Source of the DNA: a bacterium
GTDB taxonomy: Bacteria; Zhuqueibacterota; QNDG01; JAFGCO01
Direction: 5' to 3'
Assembly (NCBI GenBank): GCA_016930535.1
Contig: JAFGGN010000028.1
Span: 1 to 64,000 of the forward strand
DNA length: 64,000 nt
Part shown: in pieces, positions 15,987 through 24,064 of the stretch
Layout: each line of letters starts with the position of its first letter
Numbering within the stretch: the first letter of the stretch is position 1
Notes under the pieces: model-generated
The model's database searches: none
What the model was told of the DNA's origin: nothing
Seen by the model: the letters and a program-made list of their open reading frames with translations, nothing else
Translations under genes and position numbers: made by a program

Positions 15987-16772
15987 ATGAATCCTATATC
16001 GCGTTTATTCAGGTCAATATTTCGGGCAAAATTTTTCAGAAGTAAAATGCCGGTGCAGAGGGAATCCGTTTCTTTGGATTCCCTTTGTCGCGCTATAAAG
16101 TACGAATTTCATGATTCCGCTCTGCTCGAACAGGCCATGACCCATCGTTCCTCTCTCGATAAAATTAAAAAAACGTTCAGCAATGAGCGTCTCGAGTTTC
16201 TGGGAGATGCGGTTCTTGGCTGGATCGTTACAGATGCACTGTACAGGCAATTTCCGGAATGTAACGAAGGGGAACTGACAATTACCAAATCATCGATTGT
16301 CAGCCGGGAGAACCTTGCCAGGCAGGCGCATCAAATTCAGCTGGGTCTGTATCTGATTCTCGGTACAGGCGAAGAACAATCCGGCGGCCGGTTACGGCGC
16401 TCCATTCTCGCCAATGCGTATGAAGCACTGCTGGGTGCGGTTTATTTGGACGGCGGCGTCGAGAGCGTCCGGAGACTGATTCAGGACCATTTGCTGAACA
16501 ATGTCAAACAGCTGATGTCAAGCAAGTTTCATCATAATTATAAAAGCTGGCTGCTCGAACACCTGCAGGCCATTCATAAAAAATCTCCGAAATATCATAT
16601 TGTCAAGGAGAAAGGTCCGGACCATCACAAGGAATTCACCGTGGAAGTTATTTTTAATGATCAGGTTCTCGGAAAAGGTCAGGGGAACAGCAAGAAACGC
16701 GCTGAACAGGCAGCGGCACGTGATGCACTGCAGAATCTGGGACTTTTATCGATTGTAAAAGAAGAACAATAG
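15987..16772 (+). CDS. rnc: Ribonuclease III
   Basis: A 261-residue RNase III that processes rRNA and cuts double-stranded RNA. The signature N-E-R-L-E-F-L-G-D-A-V-L is intact with its acidic metal ligands, and a second acidic site lies in A-N-A-Y-E-A-L-L-G-A-V-Y-L-D. A double-stranded RNA-binding domain fills the last ~75 residues (K-K-S-P-K-Y-H-I-V to K-K-R-A-E-Q-A-A-A). The first ~30 residues are basic and extra compared with short homologues. Placement after fabF is common. Confidence 0.95.
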   Translation: MNPISRLFRSIFRAKFFRSKMPVQRESVSLDSLCRAIKYEFHDSALLEQAMTHRSSLDKIKKTFSNERLEFLGDAVLGWIVTDALYRQFPECNEGELTITKSSIVSRENLARQAHQIQLGLYLILGTGEEQSGGRLRRSILANAYEALLGAVYLDGGVESVRRLIQDHLLNNVKQLMSSKFHHNYKSWLLEHLQAIHKKSPKYHIVKEKGPDHHKEFTVEVIFNDQVLGKGQGNSKKRAEQAAARDALQNLGLLSIVKEEQ

Positions 16773-16783
16773 AGGAGGTCAGT

Positions 16784-17944
16784 ATGGACTATTTTTTATC
16801 AGAAGAATTGAAAATGATTCAGGATTTGGCACGCGAATTTGCGCGTGAAAAAATTGCCCCGGTGGCAGCTCAGTATGATCAGACCGGAGAATTTCCGTGG
16901 GATATCATGAAAGAGCTTGCAAAAATGGATTTTTTCCGTATCTATATCGACGAGGAATACGGCGGTATGGGTCTGGGTTCCATGGGTCTGGTACTCGCCA
17001 CTGAAGAACTGTCACGGGCCTGCGGAGGGATCGCACTCGGATTTGCGGGTACGGCTCTCGGTGTGATGCCGTTGCTGATTTCAGGCAATGAGGAACAGAA
17101 GCAAAAATACCTGCCTGATCTGGCAGCCGGAAAAATGCTGGGTGCATTCGCCCTGACCGAACCCAATGCGGGATCGGATGCAGGCGGAATACAGACAACG
17201 GCAAAAAAAGACGGTGATCATTATATACTGAACGGTGTCAAACATTTTATCACCAATGGCGGTGTGGCCAAATTCAATACAGTCATTGCAATGACCAACC
17301 CCGCAAAAGGGGCGAGAGGGGCTTCGGCATTTATCGTCGAGGAGGGAACACCCGGTTTCTCTTACGGAAAAAAGGAAGATAAAATGGGTATCAGGGCGTC
17401 GGCCACTTCGGAGTTGATTTTTGAAGATTGCCGTATTCCAAAAGAAAATCTTCTCGGCGGCGAGGGCCAGGGCTTTATGATCGCCATGCGCACACTGGAC
17501 CGGTCACGTCCCGGTGTCGCGTCCCAGGCGCTGGGTATTGCACAGGGCGCACTGGACCATGCCGTCGATTACAGCCGTCAGCGTGTTCAGTTCAATCAGC
17601 CGATTTCCAGTTTTCAGGCCATCCAGTTCAAACTTGCAGAAATGGCCACACGGATCGAAGCCGCAAGGAATTTGATCTACCATGTCGCCAGGAACGTGGA
17701 TGCGGGGGAGAAAAACTTTACCAAAGAAGCGGCCATGGCCAAATATTATGCATCCGAGGTTGCCATGTACGTGACCACGGAAGCGGTACAGATTTTTGGC
17801 GGCTATGGATATATGAAAGAATACCCGGTCGAAAAATACATGCGCGACGCAAAAATTACACAGATCTACGAAGGCACCAGTGAAATTCAACGGGGTGTTA
17901 TCGGCAAGGCATTGATCAAGGAAGCGGCAAGCAGGAAATCCTGA
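16784..17944 (+). CDS. Acyl-CoA dehydrogenase
   Basis: A 386-residue FAD-dependent acyl-CoA dehydrogenase close in length and motifs to short-chain/butyryl-CoA dehydrogenases. F-A-L-T-E-P-N-A-G-S-D-A-G lines the flavin, the catalytic base is Glu363 in Y-E-G-T-S-E-I-Q-R, and G-G-Y-G-Y-M-K-E-Y-P-V-E-K precedes it. No etfAB genes are in the window. It may serve fatty-acid oxidation or, in an anaerobe, crotonyl-CoA reduction; the sequence alone does not decide. A strong terminator follows 18 bases after the stop, closing the lipid operon. Confidence 0.9.
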   Translation: MDYFLSEELKMIQDLAREFAREKIAPVAAQYDQTGEFPWDIMKELAKMDFFRIYIDEEYGGMGLGSMGLVLATEELSRACGGIALGFAGTALGVMPLLISGNEEQKQKYLPDLAAGKMLGAFALTEPNAGSDAGGIQTTAKKDGDHYILNGVKHFITNGGVAKFNTVIAMTNPAKGARGASAFIVEEGTPGFSYGKKEDKMGIRASATSELIFEDCRIPKENLLGGEGQGFMIAMRTLDRSRPGVASQALGIAQGALDHAVDYSRQRVQFNQPISSFQAIQFKLAEMATRIEAARNLIYHVARNVDAGEKNFTKEAAMAKYYASEVAMYVTTEAVQIFGGYGYMKEYPVEKYMRDAKITQIYEGTSEIQRGVIGKALIKEAASRKS

Positions 17945-17962
17945 CGGACAAACAAAAAATGA

Positions 17963-17994
17963 AGCGCCCATGGATTCAACCATGGGCGCTTTTT
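17963..17994 (+). terminator. Intrinsic terminator of the lipid operon
   Basis: AGCGCCCATGG (17963-17973) pairs perfectly with CCATGGGCGCT (17980-17990) around a 6-base loop and is followed by TTTTT. A textbook Rho-independent terminator after the acyl-CoA dehydrogenase. Confidence 0.9.
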
Positions 17995-18076
17995 ATATCA
18001 GGTATCGGTTTTTTCTTGAAATTCTGGAACAATAGTTGCATATTTATTATCAATCAATAAACCATGGGAGATTCGG

Positions 18077-18538
18077 ATGATTGAGGGGGTCAAGCTCGTT
18101 CCTCTGACAACGCACAGCGATGATCGCGGGCATCTGCTGGAAATATACCGTACCGATACGGATTATCATAAGACGTTCGGCGGACAGATCAATCAGGTCT
18201 ATATTGTGGAGGATCCCGTTCGGGGAACCATACGTGCATTCCACAGGCATCGTTTCTTATGGGATTTCTTCTTCATCTCCCATGGCAGCGCAAAATTTGC
18301 GCTTCATGACGGGCGAGAAGAATCCCCGACCTTTGGTGAAACCAACACTTTCGTTCTCGGGGACAAACAGCGCAAAATGCTCGTGGTGCCTCCCGGTGTG
18401 TATCATGGCTGGATGTCACTGGAAGACGACACGCAATTGACCTCGATCGCTTCCCATACATATCAGCCGGAAAATCCTGATGAAGAGCGCGTGCCTTACG
18501 ATTCCTTCGGTTATGACTGGTCGATTAAATTTAAATGA
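18077..18538 (+). CDS. RmlC-like cupin, dTDP-4-dehydrorhamnose 3,5-epimerase family
   Basis: A 153-residue cupin of the RmlC/WbtI family, which epimerises or modifies nucleotide sugars. D-D-R-G-H-L-L-E-I-Y opens the fold, A-F-H-R-H holds the likely catalytic histidine, and P-P-G-V-Y-H-G-W is the second conserved block. It is shorter than true RmlC (~180) and lacks its full C-terminus, so a related sugar isomerase is possible. It begins a four-gene cassette for surface sugar synthesis and sits after an AT-rich 80-base region that likely holds its promoter. Confidence 0.8.
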   Translation: MIEGVKLVPLTTHSDDRGHLLEIYRTDTDYHKTFGGQINQVYIVEDPVRGTIRAFHRHRFLWDFFFISHGSAKFALHDGREESPTFGETNTFVLGDKQRKMLVVPPGVYHGWMSLEDDTQLTSIASHTYQPENPDEERVPYDSFGYDWSIKFK

Positions 18539-18632
18539 ACAGGCTGATTGAAGGGGATTAAACTGTACGGTGATGCGGTGTCAGGGAGGGCCTACGGGGA
18601 TTCAAATTTATTATAAACAGGAGCGGACAGCC

Positions 18633-19712
18633 ATGTCCAAGCAAAAAGATAAAATTCTGGTTGTGGGAGGAGCGGGATACGTCGGATCCATCCTGATCCG
18701 GGATCTTTTGGATAAAGGATATGCCGTGAAAGTGCTGGACAGAATGTTCTTCGGCGAAATCGGCATTCGCGAGGTGAAGGATCGCATCGAGCTGATCGTG
18801 GACGATATGAGAACAATCGATCCCTCCGTTCTGGATGATGTTCAGAGTGTGATCAATATCGGTGGCCTGTCCAATGATCCGACCGCTGAATATAATCCGC
18901 AGGCCAATTTCGAAATGAATACGCTGGCTGCCGAAAAGCTGGCGAAAATGGCCAAGGAACGGGGTATCAAACGTTATGTTTATGCCTCTTCCTGTTCGGT
19001 TTATTACGTGCCCGCAGGCGTGGATTCGGAAGATATTCTTCTCACCGAGGCAGCGCAAATCGATCCGAAGGCGGCTTATTCGAAATCCAAGTTCGAAGCG
19101 GAGAAAAGACTGCTTGCCATGGCCGGTCCGGAGTTCTGCCCTGTTATTTTAAGAAAGGGAACCATTTTCGGATTTTCACCCCGGATGCGGTATGACCTGG
19201 TCGTCAATACGTTTTTAAAAACAGCGCTGTCCACACGAAAGCTGAACCTGCATTATGGCGGAGAAATGTGGCGCCCCCTGGTCGATATTCATGATGCGGC
19301 GGCCGCCTATATCCTCTCACTTGAGGCTCCCGAAGACAAGGTTTGCGGTCAGATATTCAATATCGCTTCCAAGAACTACAGGGTGTCCGAGCTGGCACTC
19401 AAGGTGTATCAGATCCTGAACGATAAGGGAGTGGATGTAAAAATATGCTCCGATTACCGGTACAAGGGCATACGAAGTTACCGCGTTTCCACGGACAAGG
19501 CCGAGGATGTCCTGGGTTTCCGTCCCCGGATCACGCTTGAAGAATCCATTGTGACCATGCTGGAAATGATCGAGAAATACGGATTCAATGATTTCGATCA
19601 CCCGCGGTACTACAACATTACCTGGATGAAACTGCTCGAGGAAGTACAGGGAATCATTCAGAAACACAAGGGTATATTTGAAATCGACGGCAGCTTCCGG
19701 GGCGAGTCATGA
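18633..19712 (+). CDS. NAD-dependent epimerase/dehydratase (extended SDR)
   Basis: A 359-residue nucleotide-sugar SDR. The Rossmann motif V-G-G-A-G-Y-V-G-S begins at about residue 10, S-S-C-S-V-Y-Y provides the catalytic serine region and Y-S-K-S-K holds the catalytic Tyr and Lys. A late R-P-L-V-D-I-H-D-A-A is typical of GDP/UDP-sugar epimerases. The ATG at 18633 follows CAGGAGCGG. The exact sugar is unclear; together with its neighbours a deoxyhexose is likely. It overlaps the next gene by 4 bases (ATGA). Confidence 0.85.
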   Translation: MSKQKDKILVVGGAGYVGSILIRDLLDKGYAVKVLDRMFFGEIGIREVKDRIELIVDDMRTIDPSVLDDVQSVINIGGLSNDPTAEYNPQANFEMNTLAAEKLAKMAKERGIKRYVYASSCSVYYVPAGVDSEDILLTEAAQIDPKAAYSKSKFEAEKRLLAMAGPEFCPVILRKGTIFGFSPRMRYDLVVNTFLKTALSTRKLNLHYGGEMWRPLVDIHDAAAAYILSLEAPEDKVCGQIFNIASKNYRVSELALKVYQILNDKGVDVKICSDYRYKGIRSYRVSTDKAEDVLGFRPRITLEESIVTMLEMIEKYGFNDFDHPRYYNITWMKLLEEVQGIIQKHKGIFEIDGSFRGES

Positions 19713-20575
19713 AGCTCATGATTGTCGGTGCAGATGGACAATTGGGCTCGGATCTGGTCAGTCAGTTCCAGGATCATGCGAAGCTGATACCGCTGACCTA
19801 TCAGGACGGAGACATCACCGATCCGGGATTCGTAAACAGGATATGCCGGAGTCATGCGCCTGATGTTATAATCAACACGGCTGCATTTCATCAGGTGCCC
19901 AGATGTGAGGATGAACCGCAGCGTGCATTCGAAGTCAATGCGCTCGGTGCAAGAAATCTGGCGTTTGCAGCAAAGGACCAGGGATCGCGTCTCATACATA
20001 TCAGTACGGATTATGTGTTTGACGGCCTGAAAACGACACCTTATACAGAAGAGGATGCACCCAATCCGCTCAGCGTGTATGCCAACACCAAACTCTCCGG
20101 AGAATACTTTGTTTCATCGATCTGTGAACAATTCATGATTCTCAGGGTGTCCGGCATATACGGCCAGACAAGATGTATAGGAAAGGGCAGCAATTTTATC
20201 AACACCATGCTGAAAATGTACCGGGAGAATAAACCGCTTCGTGTGGTTACGGATGAAATCCTGACTCCCACTTCGACCCTTGAAATCAGCCGTCAGATCG
20301 AGGTGATGATTAATCATAACCTGAACGGATTGTTTCATGTGACTTGCGAGGGTGCCTGTTCCTGGCATGAATTTGCTCAGAGTATTTTTGATATTCTCGA
20401 TTATCGGGTCAAGGTAGAAACCGCGAAAGTGGCCGATTTTCCATCAATTGTCAAACGGCCGCATTATTCGGTTTTGGAAAATGCACGGCTGAAGGAAGCC
20501 GGATTAAACCGGATGTCGCATTGGAGAAATGCACTCCAGGAATTTTTGACAACGGTAGAGGTGAATCAGTTATGA
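19709..20575 (+). CDS. rfbD: dTDP-4-dehydrorhamnose reductase
   Basis: A 288-residue RmlD/RfbD homologue, the last step of dTDP-L-rhamnose synthesis. G-A-D-G-Q-L-G-S-D-L binds NADPH, I-N-T-A-A-F-H-Q-V and I-S-T-D-Y-V-F-D-G are family hallmarks, and Y-A-N-T-K-L-S-G-E carries the catalytic Tyr and Lys. It is translationally coupled at both ends by ATGA overlaps. RmlA and RmlB are not in the window, so they must be encoded elsewhere or the substrate differs. Confidence 0.87.
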   Translation: MKLMIVGADGQLGSDLVSQFQDHAKLIPLTYQDGDITDPGFVNRICRSHAPDVIINTAAFHQVPRCEDEPQRAFEVNALGARNLAFAAKDQGSRLIHISTDYVFDGLKTTPYTEEDAPNPLSVYANTKLSGEYFVSSICEQFMILRVSGIYGQTRCIGKGSNFINTMLKMYRENKPLRVVTDEILTPTSTLEISRQIEVMINHNLNGLFHVTCEGACSWHEFAQSIFDILDYRVKVETAKVADFPSIVKRPHYSVLENARLKEAGLNRMSHWRNALQEFLTTVEVNQL

Positions 20576-21705
20576 AAATTGCAATATTTGGCGCCAGAGG
20601 CATCCCCGCCAAATGGGGCGGATTCGATACATTCGTCACCAATCTGGCTCCCAGACTGGCATCCAGTGGACATCATGTCACCGTATTCTGCATGCCGAAA
20701 TACTCACTGCCGGATAAACCCAAAATGATCGATGGCGTGCATCTGGTATATTTACCCACTATATACGGCAAGTTTACCGAAACCTTCCTCCATGAAATGC
20801 TGAGCAGTATCTATGCCCTTTTCATGATGAGAAAATGCGATATCTACTATGTGCTGGGATGCCGCAGTTCAGTCGTTTACCTGCCCCATTACATTCTCAG
20901 GCGGATCCTGGTTATCAATACGGACGGACTGGACTGGATACGCAGGAAGTGGGGGCGTTTCGCCAGAAATTTTCTCAGGTTCAATTATTGGGTCGCACGG
21001 AAGATCGGCAAACATCTTGTATCCGATTCTTATGAACTGAAAAAATACTATATCGAAAACTATAACAGGGAAACGGTCTTTCTGACCAATGGGGGGGAGA
21101 TCGTCGAGGAACGGGATCCTTCCATTGTTGAAAAATACGGCCTTGTGCCGGGAGAGTATTGTCTTGTCGCCTGCCGCATGGAACCGGAAAACAATATCGA
21201 TATCATTCTTCGGGAATTCTGCAGAACCGCTTTGCCCAAACAACTCGTCATTGCAGGAGGTGCAAATTACCGAAGCCCGTATTTTGAAAATCTGAAAAAA
21301 GTGGATGATGCACGCGTCATTTTTCTGGGTCCCGTGTACGAGGAGGGGCACATTGAACAGCTTCATATTCATGCCTATCTGTATCTTCACGGACATGAGG
21401 TCGGCGGCACGAATCCGTCATTATTGAAGGCAATGGCCTGCGGCAATATTATCTTAGCGCATGATGTGCGGTTCAACAGAGAGGTGCTCGGAGGAAACGG
21501 CCTGTTGTGGGATAAATCCGAAGGCAGCATGCAGTCCCGGCTCGAGGATGCCCATGCCAATTATGAAAATTACCGGAAACTGCTTCCTCAAAAATGCATT
21601 GAACGCATCCGGACTTTCTATTCCTGGGACAAGGCAGGTATTGATCATGAACTGTTTTTCCGATGGGTGAATGGTGAGGCGGACCGGTACCAGGAATCTT
21701 TCTGA
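20572..21705 (+). CDS. DUF1972 / GT4 glycosyltransferase, rhamnosyltransferase-like
   Basis: A 377-residue glycosyltransferase. The opening K-I-A-I-F-G-A-R-G-I-P-A-K-W-G-G-F-D-T-F is the DUF1972 signature found in rhamnosyltransferases for O-antigen and exopolysaccharide. The C-terminal half carries a GT4-type donor site (H-E-V-G-G-T-N-P-S-L-L-K-A-M-A). It overlaps rfbD by 4 bases, so it probably uses the deoxysugar nucleotide made by the preceding genes to decorate a surface glycan. No membrane segment is evident. Confidence 0.85.
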   Translation: MKIAIFGARGIPAKWGGFDTFVTNLAPRLASSGHHVTVFCMPKYSLPDKPKMIDGVHLVYLPTIYGKFTETFLHEMLSSIYALFMMRKCDIYYVLGCRSSVVYLPHYILRRILVINTDGLDWIRRKWGRFARNFLRFNYWVARKIGKHLVSDSYELKKYYIENYNRETVFLTNGGEIVEERDPSIVEKYGLVPGEYCLVACRMEPENNIDIILREFCRTALPKQLVIAGGANYRSPYFENLKKVDDARVIFLGPVYEEGHIEQLHIHAYLYLHGHEVGGTNPSLLKAMACGNIILAHDVRFNREVLGGNGLLWDKSEGSMQSRLEDAHANYENYRKLLPQKCIERIRTFYSWDKAGIDHELFFRWVNGEADRYQESF

Positions 21706-21789
21706 TCGATGAACCGGTCAGCCTGCCGTAAAAGGTAATCTTCTGTACATTATTACTCAACATCATCAAGATAAAGGCGATGTCCGCCC

Positions 21790-22305
21790 ATGACGGATTT
21801 TTGCATGAAATGCGGAACGATGCTCGGGAAAGCGGTTGAAGACGGCTTTCAAAGATGGATCTGTCCGGATTGCGGATGGACGTTTTACAACAATCCACGG
21901 CCCTGCGTCACAGCCCTTATTCACGACCGGCACCGTTTCTTATTCATCAGGCGATCCAAGGCCCCGGGCGAGGGGCTCTGGGATTTCCCGGGCGGATTCA
22001 TGGAGGCACACGAACATCCTGATACGGCCCTGAAACGGGAAATCCGGGAAGAACTGAACTCGGAACTGGCATCTTATCGCCTGATCGGATTTTATCCGGA
22101 TGCGTATGATGAAACGGGCACGATTCCATTGCTCAATATCGCCTATTTGTGCAGAATTCGTGGTGATATCAATCAAAGTGGAGACGAATTCAGCGAAATA
22201 CGATGGCTGTCCCATGATAATCCCCCGATCGAATTCGCATTCAGATCCATGATGGGGATGCTGAAGGATGCATCGGTACTCCCGGAGATTCTGCAGAATG
22301 AATGA
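21790..22305 (+). CDS. NUDIX hydrolase with zinc ribbon
   Basis: A 171-residue NUDIX enzyme. An N-terminal zinc ribbon (C-M-K-C-G and C-P-D-C-G) leads to the Nudix box G-G-F-M-E-A-H-E-H-P-D-T-A-L-K-R-E-I-R-E, whose E-E-L end is kept. The layout resembles the C-terminal part of NudC-type NADH pyrophosphatases, but it lacks that enzyme's N-terminal domain, so another nucleoside diphosphate derivative is likely. Its stop overlaps the start of ispG. Confidence 0.87.
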   Translation: MTDFCMKCGTMLGKAVEDGFQRWICPDCGWTFYNNPRPCVTALIHDRHRFLFIRRSKAPGEGLWDFPGGFMEAHEHPDTALKREIREELNSELASYRLIGFYPDAYDETGTIPLLNIAYLCRIRGDINQSGDEFSEIRWLSHDNPPIEFAFRSMMGMLKDASVLPEILQNE

Positions 22306-23359
22306 ACGGAAAAAAACACGGACCGTGCGAATCGGCAGCGTGGCAATCGGCGGCGGAAATCCCGTTATTGTGCAGTCCATGACATGCACGAAAACCGAAG
22401 ATATCCGGGCCACGGTCGAACAGATTCTCATGCTGGAAGAGGCAGGATGTGAAATTATCCGTGTGGCTGTTCCGGGAGAAGAAGCTGCAGATGCCATACC
22501 TGAAATCAAAAAACAGATACACATCCCGATTGTAGCGGACATTCACTTCGATTATAATCTTGCTGTCCGTTCCATCCGGAACGGTGCCGATAAAATCCGC
22601 ATCAATCCCGGAAATATCGGATCAGCCGACCGGCTTCGTTCGATTTACCAAACGGCCGGCGAATTCGGGATTCCCGTCAGGATCGGGGTCAATTCAGGAT
22701 CGGTTGAAAAGGATCTGCTGGACAAATACGGAGCCGTGTGCGCGGAGGCGCTTGTCGAGAGCGCAATGAGACATATCGAAATCAGTCAGGATCTCGGTTT
22801 CGACAATCTCGTGATTTCCGTCAAAGCCAGCCATGTGCCGCTCATGATCCGGACAAACCGCCTTCTTTCAGAAAAAACGGATTTTCCGCTGCATCTCGGC
22901 GTTACAGAGGCCGGGACCGTACAGCAGGGTGTGATCCGTTCAGCGATTGGTATCGGCACGTTGCTGGCCGAAGGAATCGGTGATACCATACGGGTAAGTC
23001 TCACCGGTGATCCGGTGCATGAAATCAGGGCAGCTTTCGATATACTGCGTGCGCTCGAAATGCGGAAACAGGGTGTGACGCTGATTTCCTGTCCGACATG
23101 CGGACGGACAGAAGTCAATGTGGAGGATATTGCGAACCAGGTCGAGAGGGCGCTGACACATATCAAAAAGCCGCTGACTGTTGCGGTGATGGGATGTGCG
23201 GTCAATGGCCCGGGGGAGGCCAAAGCAGCCGATATCGGCGTGGCCTGCGGTAAAGGATCGGCCCTATTGTTCAGGCACGGAGAGATTGTCGAAAAAATAC
23301 AGGAGAATGAAATTGTGGCGCGTCTCGTAAAAGAAATCGAACAATGGGACAATGACTGA
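22298..23359 (+). CDS. ispG: 4-hydroxy-3-methylbut-2-en-1-yl diphosphate synthase
   Basis: A 353-residue IspG (GcpE), the [4Fe-4S] enzyme of the methylerythritol phosphate route to isoprenoids. The opening V-A-I-G-G-G-N-P-V-I-V-Q-S-M-T and V-A-D-I-H-F-D-Y are diagnostic, and the cluster cysteines lie in I-S-C-P-T-C-G-R and M-G-C-A-V-N-G-P-G-E. The compact length matches the bacterial two-domain form. Start at 22298 overlaps the NUDIX stop by a few bases, indicating coupling. Confidence 0.96.
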   Translation: MNERKKTRTVRIGSVAIGGGNPVIVQSMTCTKTEDIRATVEQILMLEEAGCEIIRVAVPGEEAADAIPEIKKQIHIPIVADIHFDYNLAVRSIRNGADKIRINPGNIGSADRLRSIYQTAGEFGIPVRIGVNSGSVEKDLLDKYGAVCAEALVESAMRHIEISQDLGFDNLVISVKASHVPLMIRTNRLLSEKTDFPLHLGVTEAGTVQQGVIRSAIGIGTLLAEGIGDTIRVSLTGDPVHEIRAAFDILRALEMRKQGVTLISCPTCGRTEVNVEDIANQVERALTHIKKPLTVAVMGCAVNGPGEAKAADIGVACGKGSALLFRHGEIVEKIQENEIVARLVKEIEQWDND

Positions 23360-23428
23360 AGAACGCGCTCCTTTATTCGCTTCACGTATATATATTATAA
23401 ATATGGACAGATAACAGGGGGGCGGCTT

Positions 23429-24064
23429 ATGGACCTTGACAATGTACACTGGCTGGGACACTCGACGGTTCATATTGTCACGGATATTTCTATTTATTTT
23501 GATCCCTACCATCTGCCTCATGGTGCAATTCCCGCCGATCTCATTCTGATCACGCATGAGCATTATGACCATTGCTCCATGGATGACATTGTAAAAATCA
23601 AAACAGAAAAAACCGTTCTCGTGGTACCCAGGAAAAACGCCAATCAGTTTTCGGGCCAGGTCATCGGTGTGGCGCCCGGCGATCAGATCACGGCGGCCGG
23701 AATTCCTATCCAGGTGATTCCCGCTTACAATATCAACAAGCCCTATCATCCCAAGGACAGACAATACGTAGGTTACATTATCGAGGTTGAAGGTGTCAGG
23801 TGCTATCATGCCGGCGATACGGATCATATTCCCGAAATGCAGGATGTGAAAACCGATATTGCATTCCTTCCTGTCAGCGGCACCTATACCATGAACGCAC
23901 AGGAAGCGGCTGAAGCGGCTGAAATCATCCGTCCCAAACTGGCCGTACCCATTCACTGGGGAAGCGTGGCCGGCTACAGAACCGATGCAGAGCAGTTCAT
24001 CCGACTGTCACGAACACGTTCATTGATACTTGAACAGGAAACCGAACCCTTTTCAGGCGAATGA
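23429..24064 (+). CDS. Metallo-beta-lactamase-fold hydrolase, UlaG-like
   Basis: A 211-residue metal-dependent hydrolase. The metal-binding H-E-H-Y-D-H motif, the H-A-G-D-T-D-H segment and a late P-I-H-W-G match the UlaG/YtkL-like subgroup of the fold, whose members are poorly assigned. The ATG is preceded by CAGGGGGGCGG. It overlaps the M23 gene by 4 bases (ATGA), so the two are translationally coupled, though no shared pathway is obvious. Confidence 0.82.
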   Translation: MDLDNVHWLGHSTVHIVTDISIYFDPYHLPHGAIPADLILITHEHYDHCSMDDIVKIKTEKTVLVVPRKNANQFSGQVIGVAPGDQITAAGIPIQVIPAYNINKPYHPKDRQYVGYIIEVEGVRCYHAGDTDHIPEMQDVKTDIAFLPVSGTYTMNAQEAAEAAEIIRPKLAVPIHWGSVAGYRTDAEQFIRLSRTRSLILEQETEPFSGE

